A stretch of DNA of 33,832 bases from an uncultured Eubacteriales bacterium (lineage in GTDB: Bacteria > Bacillota > Clostridia > Oscillospirales > Oscillospiraceae): assembly GCA_900546485.1 (NCBI GenBank), contig URDK01000025.1:1-33832 (forward strand). Direction: 5' to 3'. Below the pieces are notes generated by a model, which saw only the letters and a list, made by a program, of their open reading frames with translations, had not been told where the DNA came from and ran no database searches. Positions within the stretch are counted from its first letter, which is position 1. Each line of letters starts with the position of its first letter. This document shows positions 1 to 8,135 of the stretch, one piece after another. A program made the position numbers and the translations under genes.

Positions 1-745
1 GGTCGCTGATCATTGCGATAAATTCCGAATTGGTTGGCTTCCCGCGCGTATTGTGGATGGTATAGCCGAAATAGCTGTTGAGAATATCGACGTCTCCGCG
101 ATCCCATGCAACCTCGATCGCATGGCGAATGGCGCGTTCTACGCGGGAGCTGGTCGTGTCGTATTTCTTTGCAACACTTGGATAGAGCTGCTTCGTCACC
201 GCATTGATAATTTCCGGTGTTTCAATTGCCATGATAATGGAGTCACGCAGGTAATGGTATCCTTTGATGTGGGCGGGAACGCCGATCTCGTGGATGATAT
301 CGGTGACCATCGCCTCAAGGCTGGGCTCGCTGTGAGGGGGAGCGACGGGCATGCGCCCGGACTGGGGCCGGCGCGCAGAGGTGAGCTGCCTCACGTTAGA
401 GAGCACCGAGACCGCGTCACAGGGCTTGGGCATGAAGTAGCATACGCCCAGCTCGGAGCATTCGGCAATGACCCTTTCATTCCAGAAGCCGGAGATGACG
501 ACGCAGCGCGTACCGGGGCTTACCTCGGCGACGCGGCGCAGCAGACTGAGCCCGTCCAGCTTGGGCAGCATCAGTTCGGTGAGCAGTACGTCGGGTCTCA
601 GGCTGGAGACAAGGGAGAGAGCTTCCTCGCCGTCACCTGTGGTTCCAGCAAGCTCCATGCCCTCATCTTCGTCGATGTGCGATGCCAGCAAATTCCTCAG
701 ATCTTCTCCAGGCTCCGCAATAAGAACGCGCGTTTTGGTTTCCAT
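1..745 (-). CDS. spo0A: Sporulation master regulator Spo0A, C-terminus cut by window edge; non-canonical receiver
   Basis: Transcription factor that commits Firmicutes to sporulation. The 248 visible codons start at an ATG preceded by GGAGG. Residues 1-125 form a CheY-like receiver and residues about 143-248 are the Spo0A DNA-binding domain, seen in the near-invariant stretches IHEIGVPAHIKGY, SRVERAIRHAIEVAW and KPTNSEFIAM. The last residues lie outside the window. The receiver is odd: the phosphoacceptor position (PDVLxLD in Bacillus subtilis) reads PDVLLTE, so Asp is replaced by Glu57. The acidic pocket, normally two adjacent Asp, reads Glu11-Pro12. The switch Ser85 and Lys107 remain. Family identity is very secure. 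That signalling is phosphorylation-independent is an inference from the missing aspartates. Putative 0A boxes lie upstream. Confidence 0.96.
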   Translation of the reverse strand, partial: METKTRVLIAEPGEDLRNLLASHIDEDEGMELAGTTGDGEEALSLVSSLRPDVLLTELMLPKLDGLSLLRRVAEVSPGTRCVVISGFWNERVIAECSELGVCYFMPKPCDAVSVLSNVRQLTSARRPQSGRMPVAPPHSEPSLEAMVTDIIHEIGVPAHIKGYHYLRDSIIMAIETPEIINAVTKQLYPSVAKKYDTTSSRVERAIRHAIEVAWDRGDVDILNSYFGYTIHNTRGKPTNSEFIAMISD

Positions 746-900
746 AATCAGAACCTCCGTTATTATTACAAATCACGGACTGCGATCTATGTTTTTAAGC
801 AGGAAAGCCGTTTTGTAGTAATAATTTAGCACAAAGACTCTGATATTGCAATACAAAACTTTCCAAAATAAAAGTTTTTTTGTTTACATAAAGCGACGCA

Positions 901-945
901 TTTCGACAAGGGCACATAAAGGACAAAATGTCAAAATGTGTCGGA
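901..945. promoter_or_regulatory. Putative cluster of Spo0A (0A) boxes upstream of spo0A
   Basis: Three sites close to the 0A-box core TGTCRAA lie 155-200 bp upstream of the spo0A start: TTGTCGAAA on the minus strand (901-909), TGTCAAA on plus (929-935) and TGTCGGA with one mismatch on plus (939-945). Spo0A autoregulation is known in Bacillus, so the placement is sensible. The motif is short and the A/T-rich context makes chance matches possible. Confidence 0.4.
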
Positions 946-967
946 AAATATCGTCGAGCCAAAACGC

Positions 968-998
968 AAAAAACGGACGGGCAAGACTGCCCGTCCGC
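968..998 (-). terminator. Rho-independent terminator after the SGNH lipoprotein gene
   Basis: On the minus strand a perfect 10-bp stem (CGGACGGGCA with TGCCCGTCCG, loop GTCT) is followed at once by six T. It closes the three-gene operon that ends at 1022. Confidence 0.85.
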
Positions 999-1021
999 AC
1001 TGCTTTATACTTTTTAGCGCC

Positions 1022-1837
1022 TCAGCGCTCCAAAGGAGAAACGATGAACCAGGACTTTGCGAGATACTTTGCGAGCCGTTCATCCTTTGCGCGGCGCAGC
1101 TCCTCGGGACTGTCCGCCGAAAGGGCCGGGTCGGGAGCCGGGTTTGGTCCCAGCGTTTTGGCCAGGTACTCGTACCACTTTTGCAGTCCCAGCACTGTCA
1201 GGTGTATGCCGTCGGAGAGGAAGCAGCCCTCGCCCCAGCAGGAGTTGGTGTCGAGCAGCTTCACACGGGTCTCGCCGGCGGCCTCGTATTCGGCCACCGC
1301 GTCGGCTATGACGCCGTTTATCCTGTCCGTCTCCACAGCCCCGGTGGGGGAGTCAGGCACTGTCTGCATGTAGATGGTCGCCTCCGGCCAGTTTTCGAGC
1401 ATGCAGTCGATGACGGCAGTGTAGTCGCTGACGACGGAGTACTGGCTGCTGTTGGAGCCCATGAGGAAGAGCACCCGCGTGAATTTACCGGCCGTGGCCT
1501 CCACGGCCTCGGCGAAGGTCATGCCCTCGAGCCCGGGGCTCGTCTCGCAGTAGTAGGTGTTCTGCTCCAGGGGCTCAAGCGGCCACCAGTCCTCGAAAAA
1601 GTAGTTGACCGCGCTGTTGGGCGCCGCCATGTAGCTCGCGCCGCCGAGCAGATTCCCGGGCCGAAGCCACTGAGCTATGAGCAGGCAGGTCAGCGAGTCG
1701 CCCACCAGAACGGTGCGGCTGTCGAGGAACAGCGGCTCGTCTGCCGGGTTCCCGCCCGATGAGGCCAGGCAGGCCGTAGTCAGGCAGCTTATTACGAGAA
1801 GTGTGCAAATGATTCTTTTCAGCTTCATGTTCATCAT
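1022..1837 (-). CDS. SGNH/GDSL-type esterase-like lipoprotein
   Basis: A 271-aa predicted exported lipoprotein. A hydrophobic signal (residues 8-22) ends in a lipobox-like LTTAC with Cys23. Three SGNH-hydrolase blocks are visible: GDSLT with candidate nucleophile Ser48, GSN (Gly127, Asn129) and DGIH with Asp209/His212 as the other catalytic residues. Such proteins usually deacylate lipids, glycans or peptidoglycan; the substrate here cannot be read. The start overlaps the stop of the upstream YesL-type gene by 4 nt, so translation is probably coupled. It is the last gene of a three-gene operon closed by the terminator at 968-998. Met4 is an alternative start. Confidence 0.75.
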   Translation of the reverse strand: MMNMKLKRIICTLLVISCLTTACLASSGGNPADEPLFLDSRTVLVGDSLTCLLIAQWLRPGNLLGGASYMAAPNSAVNYFFEDWWPLEPLEQNTYYCETSPGLEGMTFAEAVEATAGKFTRVLFLMGSNSSQYSVVSDYTAVIDCMLENWPEATIYMQTVPDSPTGAVETDRINGVIADAVAEYEAAGETRVKLLDTNSCWGEGCFLSDGIHLTVLGLQKWYEYLAKTLGPNPAPDPALSADSPEELRRAKDERLAKYLAKSWFIVSPLER

Positions 1838-2466
1838 TCCAGATACCAGGTGTCGGTGCCCTCGTCGAACTCACCGCGCTCGGGCATGTAGTGCCGGAAG
1901 GCCGGGTCGAGAAGGAAGGTTGAAACAAACGTCCCAAGCCCGGGGGCAAGGATAAGTGCGGGCGGGAAGAACCAGCAGGCCGCGCCGAGCGCGCCCCACA
2001 GCGCCAGCATCCCCAGCGTCCTGAGCGGGAATCTAAGCGCCACGCGCAGGGAAAAGAGCAGTATCTGCGCCGTCTTGAACCTGAAGCGGCTCAGCACCGG
2101 ACAGGCGAAGGCGAGGATGATGAACGCCACGAGGACGGCGAAGAAAAATGTGGCCCGGTAAAAGAAATCCACAGTCTCGCTCTGCGGCCGGTTCACTATG
2201 TAGACCGCGGCGAAGAAGCCCACGGCGCAAAAGAGCGCGAGAATGACGGAAAGGCCGATGCCCTGTAAAATGTTCTCTTTGAAGGAGCGGAAATACTCCC
2301 TGTACGGCCCGCCGCGGCCGCGCCTCACGGACTTTGCCACGGAGTAGTAGAGCGCCGTGACAGCCGGGCAGATGGTCACGACGGGAATGCTGATGATCAG
2401 CGTCAGCGTGCCCAGAGCGATGAGGTCTATCGCTGAGCTCCAGACTGAAAACGCGCGGTCCTTCAT
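1834..2466 (-). CDS. YesL/DUF624 family membrane protein
   Basis: A 210-aa integral membrane protein with about five hydrophobic segments. It matches the YesL (DUF624) family in its N-terminal layout: a short start, a first membrane helix, then the PAVTALYYSVAK segment and a basic loop (SVRRGRGG). These proteins often sit beside sugar ABC transporters in Firmicutes, but their role is unknown. It overlaps both neighbours by 4 nt (ATGA), so the three genes form one tight operon. The context suggests a cell-envelope function, not sugar uptake. Confidence 0.7.
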   Translation of the reverse strand: MKDRAFSVWSSAIDLIALGTLTLIISIPVVTICPAVTALYYSVAKSVRRGRGGPYREYFRSFKENILQGIGLSVILALFCAVGFFAAVYIVNRPQSETVDFFYRATFFFAVLVAFIILAFACPVLSRFRFKTAQILLFSLRVALRFPLRTLGMLALWGALGAACWFFPPALILAPGLGTFVSTFLLDPAFRHYMPERGEFDEGTDTWYLE

Positions 2467-3596
2467 CCCAGGGCCTCCCTTGCCTCGTCAATGTAATAGT
2501 GGACCAGCAGATTCACGCATGCGCCGTAGCTCTGCATGCCGAGTTCCTGGTCATTGGACTTGAGGAAGGAGTCGTATACTGTGTTCGACGCCTTCTGCGG
2601 CACGCTGTCGCGGAACTGGTCCCAGTAGGACGACTGCGCCTTGAGGTCTGCGCGGACCGTATCTGAGAGGCTGTAATATACCTCGACATAGGCGTCATAG
2701 TCCACGCCGGCCAGGGCGTTGCCGAGGTAGATGTAGGCCAGCGCCGCGCCCGCATAGTTGAAGTCGGCGTAGTCCGACTCAAGGCAGGAGAGCACGGCCA
2801 CAAAGTTGCACTCCTGTTCCGCAGCCACGCCGCGCTGGTGTGCTATCTCGTGCTGGCTGGTGGAGGGCAGCAGGAAGGCGGGGGAGTCCATGTTGAGGTT
2901 TGCCTCACCGGTCATGGGGAAGAAAAAGCCCGTGAAATCGAGATAGCTCATGATGCGCGAGAAATAAATGGGCTTGGGTCTGAGCGCCGCGCCGTCGAGG
3001 AAGGGGTAGAGCTCAGAGACGCCCTCAAAGACCTCTGCCGCGCGGTCAAGCACGGAGTCCCGGTCGGCTATGTAGCTCCCGTCCTCGCCCCGCTCCACCT
3101 CGTCGGCGTACTCGTTGGCAAGCTGGGCAAACCAGCGCGTGACTGTCTCGAGCTCGGATACCTCCAGCGGTCCGTCGTCAATGCCTGACTGCTCCGAGAA
3201 ACTCGGCGCGTAGTAGCAGGGCGTCCACATGACGGTGAGCCCTGCCCAGAATACGGCCCCGGCCATGCAGAGCGTGAGCACTAGGCGATATAGCTGCCAC
3301 AGTTTTCCCGGGAAACATATCATGCGGTATGCGCACCAGAGAATATAGGCCGCGAGTCCCAGAATGGAGGCGGCATAGATGAGCTCCGCCACCGAGAAGC
3401 TGACATTCGAGCAGAACTGCGACATGAAGACGTGGTAGGGGTGCGTGATGTGGTCGTACACCCAGACCATGGCCTCGTCGCTGCCGCGCAGGGAGCTGAT
3501 AGTAGCCACGGCGGCCAGGGCGAACAGCATTATACCGAGCCGCACCGGGGCTATGCGGCGCAGGGAGCGGTTTTTCTTCTGAGTAGTTTTTTCCAT
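2463..3596 (-). CDS. DUF3810 family membrane protein with zinc-metallopeptidase motif
   Basis: A 377-aa membrane protein. About three N-terminal membrane helices (residues about 16-35, 66-90, 102-125) are followed by a large extracytoplasmic domain with a zinc-binding HEIAH motif (residues about 249-253) and a downstream acidic AAEQE. This arrangement is typical of DUF3810 proteins, inferred to be membrane-anchored metallopeptidases. An upstream GTG at 3602 is possible, but the ATG at 3596 is preferred because an AAAGG ribosome binding site lies 6 nt before it. It is the first gene of the operon with YesL/DUF624 and the SGNH lipoprotein. Substrate unknown. Confidence 0.75.
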   Translation of the reverse strand: MEKTTQKKNRSLRRIAPVRLGIMLFALAAVATISSLRGSDEAMVWVYDHITHPYHVFMSQFCSNVSFSVAELIYAASILGLAAYILWCAYRMICFPGKLWQLYRLVLTLCMAGAVFWAGLTVMWTPCYYAPSFSEQSGIDDGPLEVSELETVTRWFAQLANEYADEVERGEDGSYIADRDSVLDRAAEVFEGVSELYPFLDGAALRPKPIYFSRIMSYLDFTGFFFPMTGEANLNMDSPAFLLPSTSQHEIAHQRGVAAEQECNFVAVLSCLESDYADFNYAGAALAYIYLGNALAGVDYDAYVEVYYSLSDTVRADLKAQSSYWDQFRDSVPQKASNTVYDSFLKSNDQELGMQSYGACVNLLVHYYIDEAREALG

Positions 3597-3607
3597 AGGC
3601 ACCTTTG

Positions 3608-3640
3608 AAAAAGGGCGCGGCGGGGCTTACCCGCCGCGCC
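3608..3640 (-). terminator. Rho-independent terminator after pgsA
   Basis: On the minus strand an 11-bp GC stem (GGCGCGGCGGG paired with CCCGCCGCGCC) with a 5-nt loop is followed by CTTTTT. It lies 12 bp after the pgsA stop and ends the two-component-to-pgsA run. Confidence 0.85.
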
Positions 3641-3652
3641 GGCACAGGGGGC

Positions 3653-4174
3653 TTATTTGAACACTGAGGCGTTCTTCACGAAGTACTCGATGCCCGAGTA
3701 CACGGTGGTAGCGAGCACGACTATCCAGCAGGCCGTGACCGTCCAGTCAGGCACGGGCAGCATGAGCAGAATGAAGCATACCATGGTCGAGGCGGTCTTG
3801 ATCTTGCCGGACCAGGCGGCAGCGATGACCTTGCCGCCCTCGACGGCGACGAGGCGCAGCCCCGTGACCGCGAGCTCGCGCGCCACGACGATGATGGCGG
3901 CCCAGGCGGGGAAGAGACCGAAGTCTACGTACACCAGCATGACAGAGATGACCAGCAGCTTGTCCGCCAGCGGGTCGAGGAATTTGCCGAAGTTTGACAC
4001 CTGATTGTAGTGCCGCGCGATGTAACCGTCCACGAAGTCGGAGACGGAGGCAACGACGAAGACAAGGAGCGCCCAGTACATATGCCCCGTGAAGTCGAGG
4101 TACATGAGCACCAGGACAACGGGGATGAGCAGTACGCGGACGATGGTTATTTTGCTTGCGGTGGTGAGCTTCAT
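3653..4174 (-). CDS. pgsA: CDP-diacylglycerol-glycerol-3-phosphate 3-phosphatidyltransferase
   Basis: Makes phosphatidylglycerophosphate from CDP-diacylglycerol and glycerol-3-phosphate, the committed step to phosphatidylglycerol and cardiolipin. The 173-aa membrane protein carries the full CDP-alcohol phosphotransferase signature D-x2-DG-x2-AR-x8-G-x3-D-x3-D at residues 46-71 (Asp46, Asp49, Asp67, Asp71), in the usual N-terminal third, followed by several membrane helices. The start at 4174 has a strong GGGAGGA site and makes an ATGA overlap with rimO. The frame is open upstream inside rimO, but that extension is not supported. It is the last gene of the recA-containing run. Confidence 0.93.
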   Translation of the reverse strand: MKLTTASKITIVRVLLIPVVLVLMYLDFTGHMYWALLVFVVASVSDFVDGYIARHYNQVSNFGKFLDPLADKLLVISVMLVYVDFGLFPAWAAIIVVARELAVTGLRLVAVEGGKVIAAAWSGKIKTASTMVCFILLMLPVPDWTVTACWIVVLATTVYSGIEYFVKNASVFK

Positions 4175-5481
4175 ATGATCCTCCCTCTGAGCTGGCCGTC
4201 CTCTGCGGCCTCGACGCGGAATTTGACGATATCTCCGGGCCTGCACTCGCCCTCAAGGACGGCGCTGCCGTCGATGCCGGGTGAGTCGAAGTAGCTCCGG
4301 CCCACAGCAAGGCCGGTCTCCGGGTCTATGTAATCGCATATGGCCTCAATCTCGCGGCCGACGAGCGAGCTCTCCCACTCGTCCATGACCTCTGCCTGGA
4401 GCCGCTCCACAAGCGCGGCGCGCTCCATGGCTACGTCCTTCGGCGGATATTCCATTTTTGCGGCGGGTGTCCCGTCCTCGGGGGAGAAGGGGAAGACCCC
4501 AGCGCGCTCTATCTTCGCCTCGCGCAGGAATTCGCAGAGCTCCTCGAACTCCTCCTCGCCCTCGCTGGGCAGGCCGGTTATGAGGCTGGTGCGCAGCACG
4601 AGGCCGGGGATGCGGGAGCGCAGCTTCTTGAAGAGCGCGCGGATGCTCTCGCCTGTGTCGCGGCGGTTCATGCGCTTCAATATGCGGTCGTTGATGTGCT
4701 GGATGGGGATGTCGATGTATTTTACTATCTTCGGCTCCGAGGCGATGACTTCGATGAGCTCGTCGTCCAGCTCGCGGGGATAGAGGTAGTGCAGCCTTAT
4801 CCAGCTGAGACCGTCTATCTTGCACAGCTCCCGCAGCAGCTCGGAGAGACTGGGCTTGCCGTAGATGTCGAAGCCGTAGTGCGTGAGGTCCTGGGCGACG
4901 AGGATTAGCTCCTTGTAGCCGCGCTCCGCGAGCTGCCTCGCCTCGGCGAGCACCTTATCCATAGGCCTCGAGCGGAAGCGGCCGCGTATCTTGGGGATGA
5001 GGCAGTAGGAGCAGTGATTGTCGCAGCCGTCGGCGATGAGCAGATAGGCCCAGACGTCGCCGGTGCTGATGATGCGGCCGGTCTCGGATACGGCGGCGCA
5101 GTTGTCGCCGATGATGACGGGCTTTTCGTCCCGCTCCGCGCCCTCGAGCGCGGTCACCACATCGTCATAGCTTCCTGCGCCGATGACGGCGTCCACCTCG
5201 GGCATCTCGGAGATTATCTCGCCCCGATAGAGCTCGGAGAGGCAGCCCGCGACGATGAGCCGCCTGAGCTTACCCGTTTCCTTGAGCTGAGCCGTCTCGA
5301 GTATGGTGTTGATGGCCTCCTGCTTTGCGTCCTCGATGAAGGCGCAGGTGTTTATGACGATGGCCTCGGCCTCGGTCTCGTCGTTCGTCAGCTCATAGCC
5401 GGCGTCAGTGAGCTTTTGCAGCATCTGCTCAGAGGCGACCCTGTTTTTTGGGCAGCCGAGAGAGATCATACCGACTTTCAT
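4171..5481 (-). CDS. rimO: Ribosomal protein S12 methylthiotransferase RimO
   Basis: Radical-SAM enzyme that methylthiolates a conserved aspartate of ribosomal protein S12. The 436-aa protein has the UPF0004 domain with three cluster-binding Cys (Cys10, Cys46, Cys80), a radical-SAM CxxxCxxC box (Cys153, Cys157, Cys160, in DGCDNHCSYC) and a C-terminal TRAM domain. The motif spelling and the S12-type TRAM favour RimO over MiaB. The start at 5481 overlaps the recX stop by 4 nt and has a GGAG site. The frame is open about 60 codons further upstream, but only within recX. Confidence 0.94.
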   Translation of the reverse strand: MKVGMISLGCPKNRVASEQMLQKLTDAGYELTNDETEAEAIVINTCAFIEDAKQEAINTILETAQLKETGKLRRLIVAGCLSELYRGEIISEMPEVDAVIGAGSYDDVVTALEGAERDEKPVIIGDNCAAVSETGRIISTGDVWAYLLIADGCDNHCSYCLIPKIRGRFRSRPMDKVLAEARQLAERGYKELILVAQDLTHYGFDIYGKPSLSELLRELCKIDGLSWIRLHYLYPRELDDELIEVIASEPKIVKYIDIPIQHINDRILKRMNRRDTGESIRALFKKLRSRIPGLVLRTSLITGLPSEGEEEFEELCEFLREAKIERAGVFPFSPEDGTPAAKMEYPPKDVAMERAALVERLQAEVMDEWESSLVGREIEAICDYIDPETGLAVGRSYFDSPGIDGSAVLEGECRPGDIVKFRVEAAEDGQLRGRII

Positions 5482-5945
5482 TCGTCCAACTCCAATCCAT
5501 GACTGAGCCTTTTCGCGGCAGCAGAGACCTCGTCCCAGGAAAAGCCGCGTCTTATGAGCGCGGCGCAGGCCCGGCGCAGGTCGTCGCCCTCCGGGGCCCT
5601 GCCGCGCAGCTTGGTTTCCAGAAGCCGCTCCACGGTGTCCGACTGCTCCGGCAGCTCGCAAAGAGCGGCGTCCCAGAGCTCGCGGGGCACGCGCCTTTTT
5701 CGCAGCTCCTCGCGTATCCGCGCGCGGCCGAAGCCCTTTGCGGCATAGTGCCGGACGATCATTCCGGCGTAGTTTTCATCGTTCACAAAGCCGAGCTCCG
5801 CCATGCGCTCGGAGACCGCCTCTGCCTCGGCGGGGTCCTCGCCCTTTTCGACGAGCTTCGCAGCCAGCTCGGCCTTCGAGTAATCGCGCTTTTCAAGCAG
5901 GCGCAGCGCCCGAGCCTTCGCCCTCTCGCGCGCCTCCTCAGCCAT
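5478..5945 (-). CDS. recX: RecA regulatory protein RecX
   Basis: A small, highly charged helical protein that modulates RecA filaments. The 155 aa form three-helix RecX repeats, with the typical N-terminal element ALRLLEKRDYSKAELAAKL, a central repeat (GFVNDENYAGMIVRHYAAKGFGRARIREEL, written here in two recognisable halves: residues about 52-66 and 67-81) and a C-terminal LIRRGFSWDEV. It starts inside the recA 3' end (8-nt overlap) and ends in a 4-nt overlap with rimO. The recA-recX order is classic and supports the assignment. Confidence 0.88.
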   Translation of the reverse strand: MAEEARERAKARALRLLEKRDYSKAELAAKLVEKGEDPAEAEAVSERMAELGFVNDENYAGMIVRHYAAKGFGRARIREELRKRRVPRELWDAALCELPEQSDTVERLLETKLRGRAPEGDDLRRACAALIRRGFSWDEVSAAAKRLSHGLELDE

Positions 5946-7041
5946 CGAAGTCGTCCGCCGAGATATCGACCGCGCGGCCGGCGGCTATGGCGGCCTTGCG
6001 GGCCTGCGGCGTCATCAGCTTGTGCGCGTTGGCGCGTATCTCCTGCTCGAGCTTGTCCATGACCTCGGGGTTCTGCTCGAGGTACTCGCGGACGTTGTCG
6101 CGGCCCTGCAGGCGGGCGTCGCCCACCGTGAACCAGGCGCCGGCCTTGTCGATGAGCTCCAGCTTGACGGCGAGGTCGATTATCTCGCCGACCTTGGAGA
6201 TGCCCTGGCCGTAGATGATGTCGAACTCCGCCTCCTTGAAGGGGGGCGCGACCTTGTTCTTTATGACCTTGGCGCGGGTGCGGTTGCCTATCATCTCGGA
6301 GCCGTTCTTGAGCGTCTCAATGCGGCGCATGTCTATGCGCACGCTGGCGAAGTACTTGAGCGCGCGGCCGCCGGGGGTAGTCTCCGGGTTGCCGTACATG
6401 ACGCCTATCTTCTCACGCAGCTGGTTTATGAAGATGACGATGCAGCCGGTCTTGCTCACGACGCCCGCAAGCTTGCGGAGCGCCTGGCTCATGAGCCTGG
6501 CCACGACGCCGACGCTGCTCTCGCCCATCTCGCCCTCGAGTTCGCTCCTGGGCAGCAGGGCGGCGACGGAGTCTATGACCACAACGTCCAGCGCGCCGGA
6601 GCGCACCAGCTGCTCGGTTATCTCCAGCGCCTGCTCGCCGGTGTCCGGCTGGGAGATGAGGAGGTTGTCTATGTCCACGCCCAGAGCGCGGGCGTAGGCG
6701 GGCTCGAGCGCATGCTCGACGTCGATGTATGCCGCCTCGCCGCCGCCCTTCTGAGCGGAGGCCACGACGTGCAGCGCGAGCGTGGTCTTGCCGCAGCTCT
6801 CGGGGCCGTATATCTCAACTATCCTGCCCCGGGGCACGCCGCCGATGCCGAGCGCGAGGTCCAGCGAGAGCGAGCCCGTGGATATGGCCTCGACGTTAAC
6901 GGGGATGTCGTCGCCGAGGCGCATGATGGCGCCCTTGCCGTAGTTCTTCTCTATCTGGGCGATGGCGGTCTCAAGGGCCTTTTTCTTGTCGCCCGCGGGA
7001 CTGGGCGCCGCAGCGGGCGCCGCCTTTTTCTTTTCTGCCAT
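5938..7041 (-). CDS. recA: Recombinase RecA
   Basis: ATP-dependent strand-exchange protein of homologous recombination and SOS induction. The 367-aa protein has Walker A GPESCGKTT (from residue 79; Cys replaces the more usual Ser), a Walker B-like VVIDSVAAL, the conserved VNVEAISTGSLSLDLALG strand and loop L2 with GGRALKYFASVR. An N-terminal Ala/Pro/Lys-rich extension precedes the core. The start at 7041 is chosen because GAGGTG lies 5 nt before it; an in-frame TTG at 7053 would overlap that site. It lies 49 bp downstream of prmC and overlaps recX. Confidence 0.97.
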   Translation of the reverse strand: MAEKKKAAPAAAPSPAGDKKKALETAIAQIEKNYGKGAIMRLGDDIPVNVEAISTGSLSLDLALGIGGVPRGRIVEIYGPESCGKTTLALHVVASAQKGGGEAAYIDVEHALEPAYARALGVDIDNLLISQPDTGEQALEITEQLVRSGALDVVVIDSVAALLPRSELEGEMGESSVGVVARLMSQALRKLAGVVSKTGCIVIFINQLREKIGVMYGNPETTPGGRALKYFASVRIDMRRIETLKNGSEMIGNRTRAKVIKNKVAPPFKEAEFDIIYGQGISKVGEIIDLAVKLELIDKAGAWFTVGDARLQGRDNVREYLEQNPEVMDKLEQEIRANAHKLMTPQARKAAIAAGRAVDISADDFDG

Positions 7042-7090
7042 GTCACACCTCAATAAATTATATAAAAGTAGTATTATTTGCCTCCCGGCG

Positions 7091-7948
7091 TCACGCTTTG
7101 GCCGTCACAACGCGCTCGACGCCGCGTGTGTCAAGCACGCTCTGTGCGTCGTGCAGCCCGGCCATGCGCATCAGGTCCTTGACGCTGCTTGCCTGGTCCT
7201 CTCCGACCTCGAACATCAGCATCCCGCCCTGGCGGATGACGCCGTGCCAGTTTTTGAGTATTGCGCGGTAGAAATCCAGCCCGTCGTCCCCGCCGTCGAG
7301 CGCCCAGACCGGCTCGTAATCCCTCACGGAGGGGTCGAGGGTCAGGATGTCGAAGGTCGGGATATAGGGCGGGTTCGAGACCACAAGGTCAAAGCTGCCC
7401 GTCATGATGGGGGGCTGCTTCATTACGTCGGCCAGCATGAAGCTCACGCGCCCGTCCAGGCCGTTGCGCCGCACGTTCCGGCGGCTTATCTCCACCGCCT
7501 CGGGACTTACGTCCGCTAGCACTACCCGCGACTGAGGCAGAGCGTCGGCTATGGCGCAGCCGATGCATCCGCTGCCGCTGCAAAGGTCCAGCACGCGCGC
7601 GTCCATCTTCCGGCCGTGCAGCCAGCTTATGGCGGTCTCGGCCAGGACCTCGGTGTCCACCCTCGGTATTAGCACCGAGGAGTTCACCTCCATGGGCAGG
7701 CCCCGGAACTCCCAGATGCCGGTTATATAGGCCACCGGCTCGCCCGCAAGGCGGCGCGCCAGCATGGAGTCCGTGCGGCGCTCGACCTCGTCCGTGGCGT
7801 AAAAGCGCATGTCGCGCAGCAGTTTTTCCGTGGTTTTTCCGGCGGCAGTGGCAACTATGAGCTTGCCCTCAAGCTCCGCGGCCTCTATCCCCGCGTCGCG
7901 CAGCCGGTTGCGCACAGATATATACAGCTCGCTGTATGTCCGCGGCAT
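7091..7948 (-). CDS. prmC: Release factor glutamine methyltransferase PrmC
   Basis: SAM-dependent enzyme that methylates the GGQ glutamine of release factors RF1/RF2. The 285-aa protein has an N-terminal helical RF-binding domain (residues 1-80), the PVAYITG and SVLIPRVDTE segments, the SAM-binding DLCSGSGCIG (about 121-130) and the catalytic SNPPYIP (Asn192). The start at 7948 follows a GAGGGGG site; the 32-codon upstream extension has no ribosome binding site. It follows DUF1385 with a 187-bp gap containing a strong palindrome. Confidence 0.93.
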   Translation of the reverse strand: MPRTYSELYISVRNRLRDAGIEAAELEGKLIVATAAGKTTEKLLRDMRFYATDEVERRTDSMLARRLAGEPVAYITGIWEFRGLPMEVNSSVLIPRVDTEVLAETAISWLHGRKMDARVLDLCSGSGCIGCAIADALPQSRVVLADVSPEAVEISRRNVRRNGLDGRVSFMLADVMKQPPIMTGSFDLVVSNPPYIPTFDILTLDPSVRDYEPVWALDGGDDGLDFYRAILKNWHGVIRQGGMLMFEVGEDQASSVKDLMRMAGLHDAQSVLDTRGVERVVTAKA

Positions 7949-8100
7949 ATCCCCATCCCCCTCATTGTCTGCAAAGGTTTTGCCCGAATATTGCATAAGA
8001 TTGCAATAGGTTTTTTCCGGGGGCGTGTACCTCGGAAAAAACACCGCTCAGCCCGCAAGTGTGCGACGCGAAGCGAGTGCGCGCAGCGGGCTGCGACTCT

Positions 8101-8129
8101 CACTTTAAGAGGCTCAGCCTCTTAAAGTG
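8101..8129. repeat. Near-perfect 29-bp palindrome between DUF1385 and prmC genes
   Basis: CACTTTAAGAGGCT and AGCCTCTTAAAGTG are exact inverse complements separated by one base. It starts 7 bp after the DUF1385 stop. It is followed in the transcription direction by a second, weaker GC-rich inverted repeat (AGCCCGC with GCGGGCT, about 8048-8093). There is no T-run directly after it, so it is not a classic terminator. It may be an RNA-stabilising or processing hairpin, or a protein site. Confidence 0.6.
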
Positions 8130-8135
8130 AAGTGC

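Noticed and set aside
7057..7062. Perfect TATAAT upstream of recA as its own promoter
   Set aside because: Transcription would start at about 7050, within the recA ribosome binding site, and no -35 is seen at the right distance; probably chance in an A/T-rich gap.
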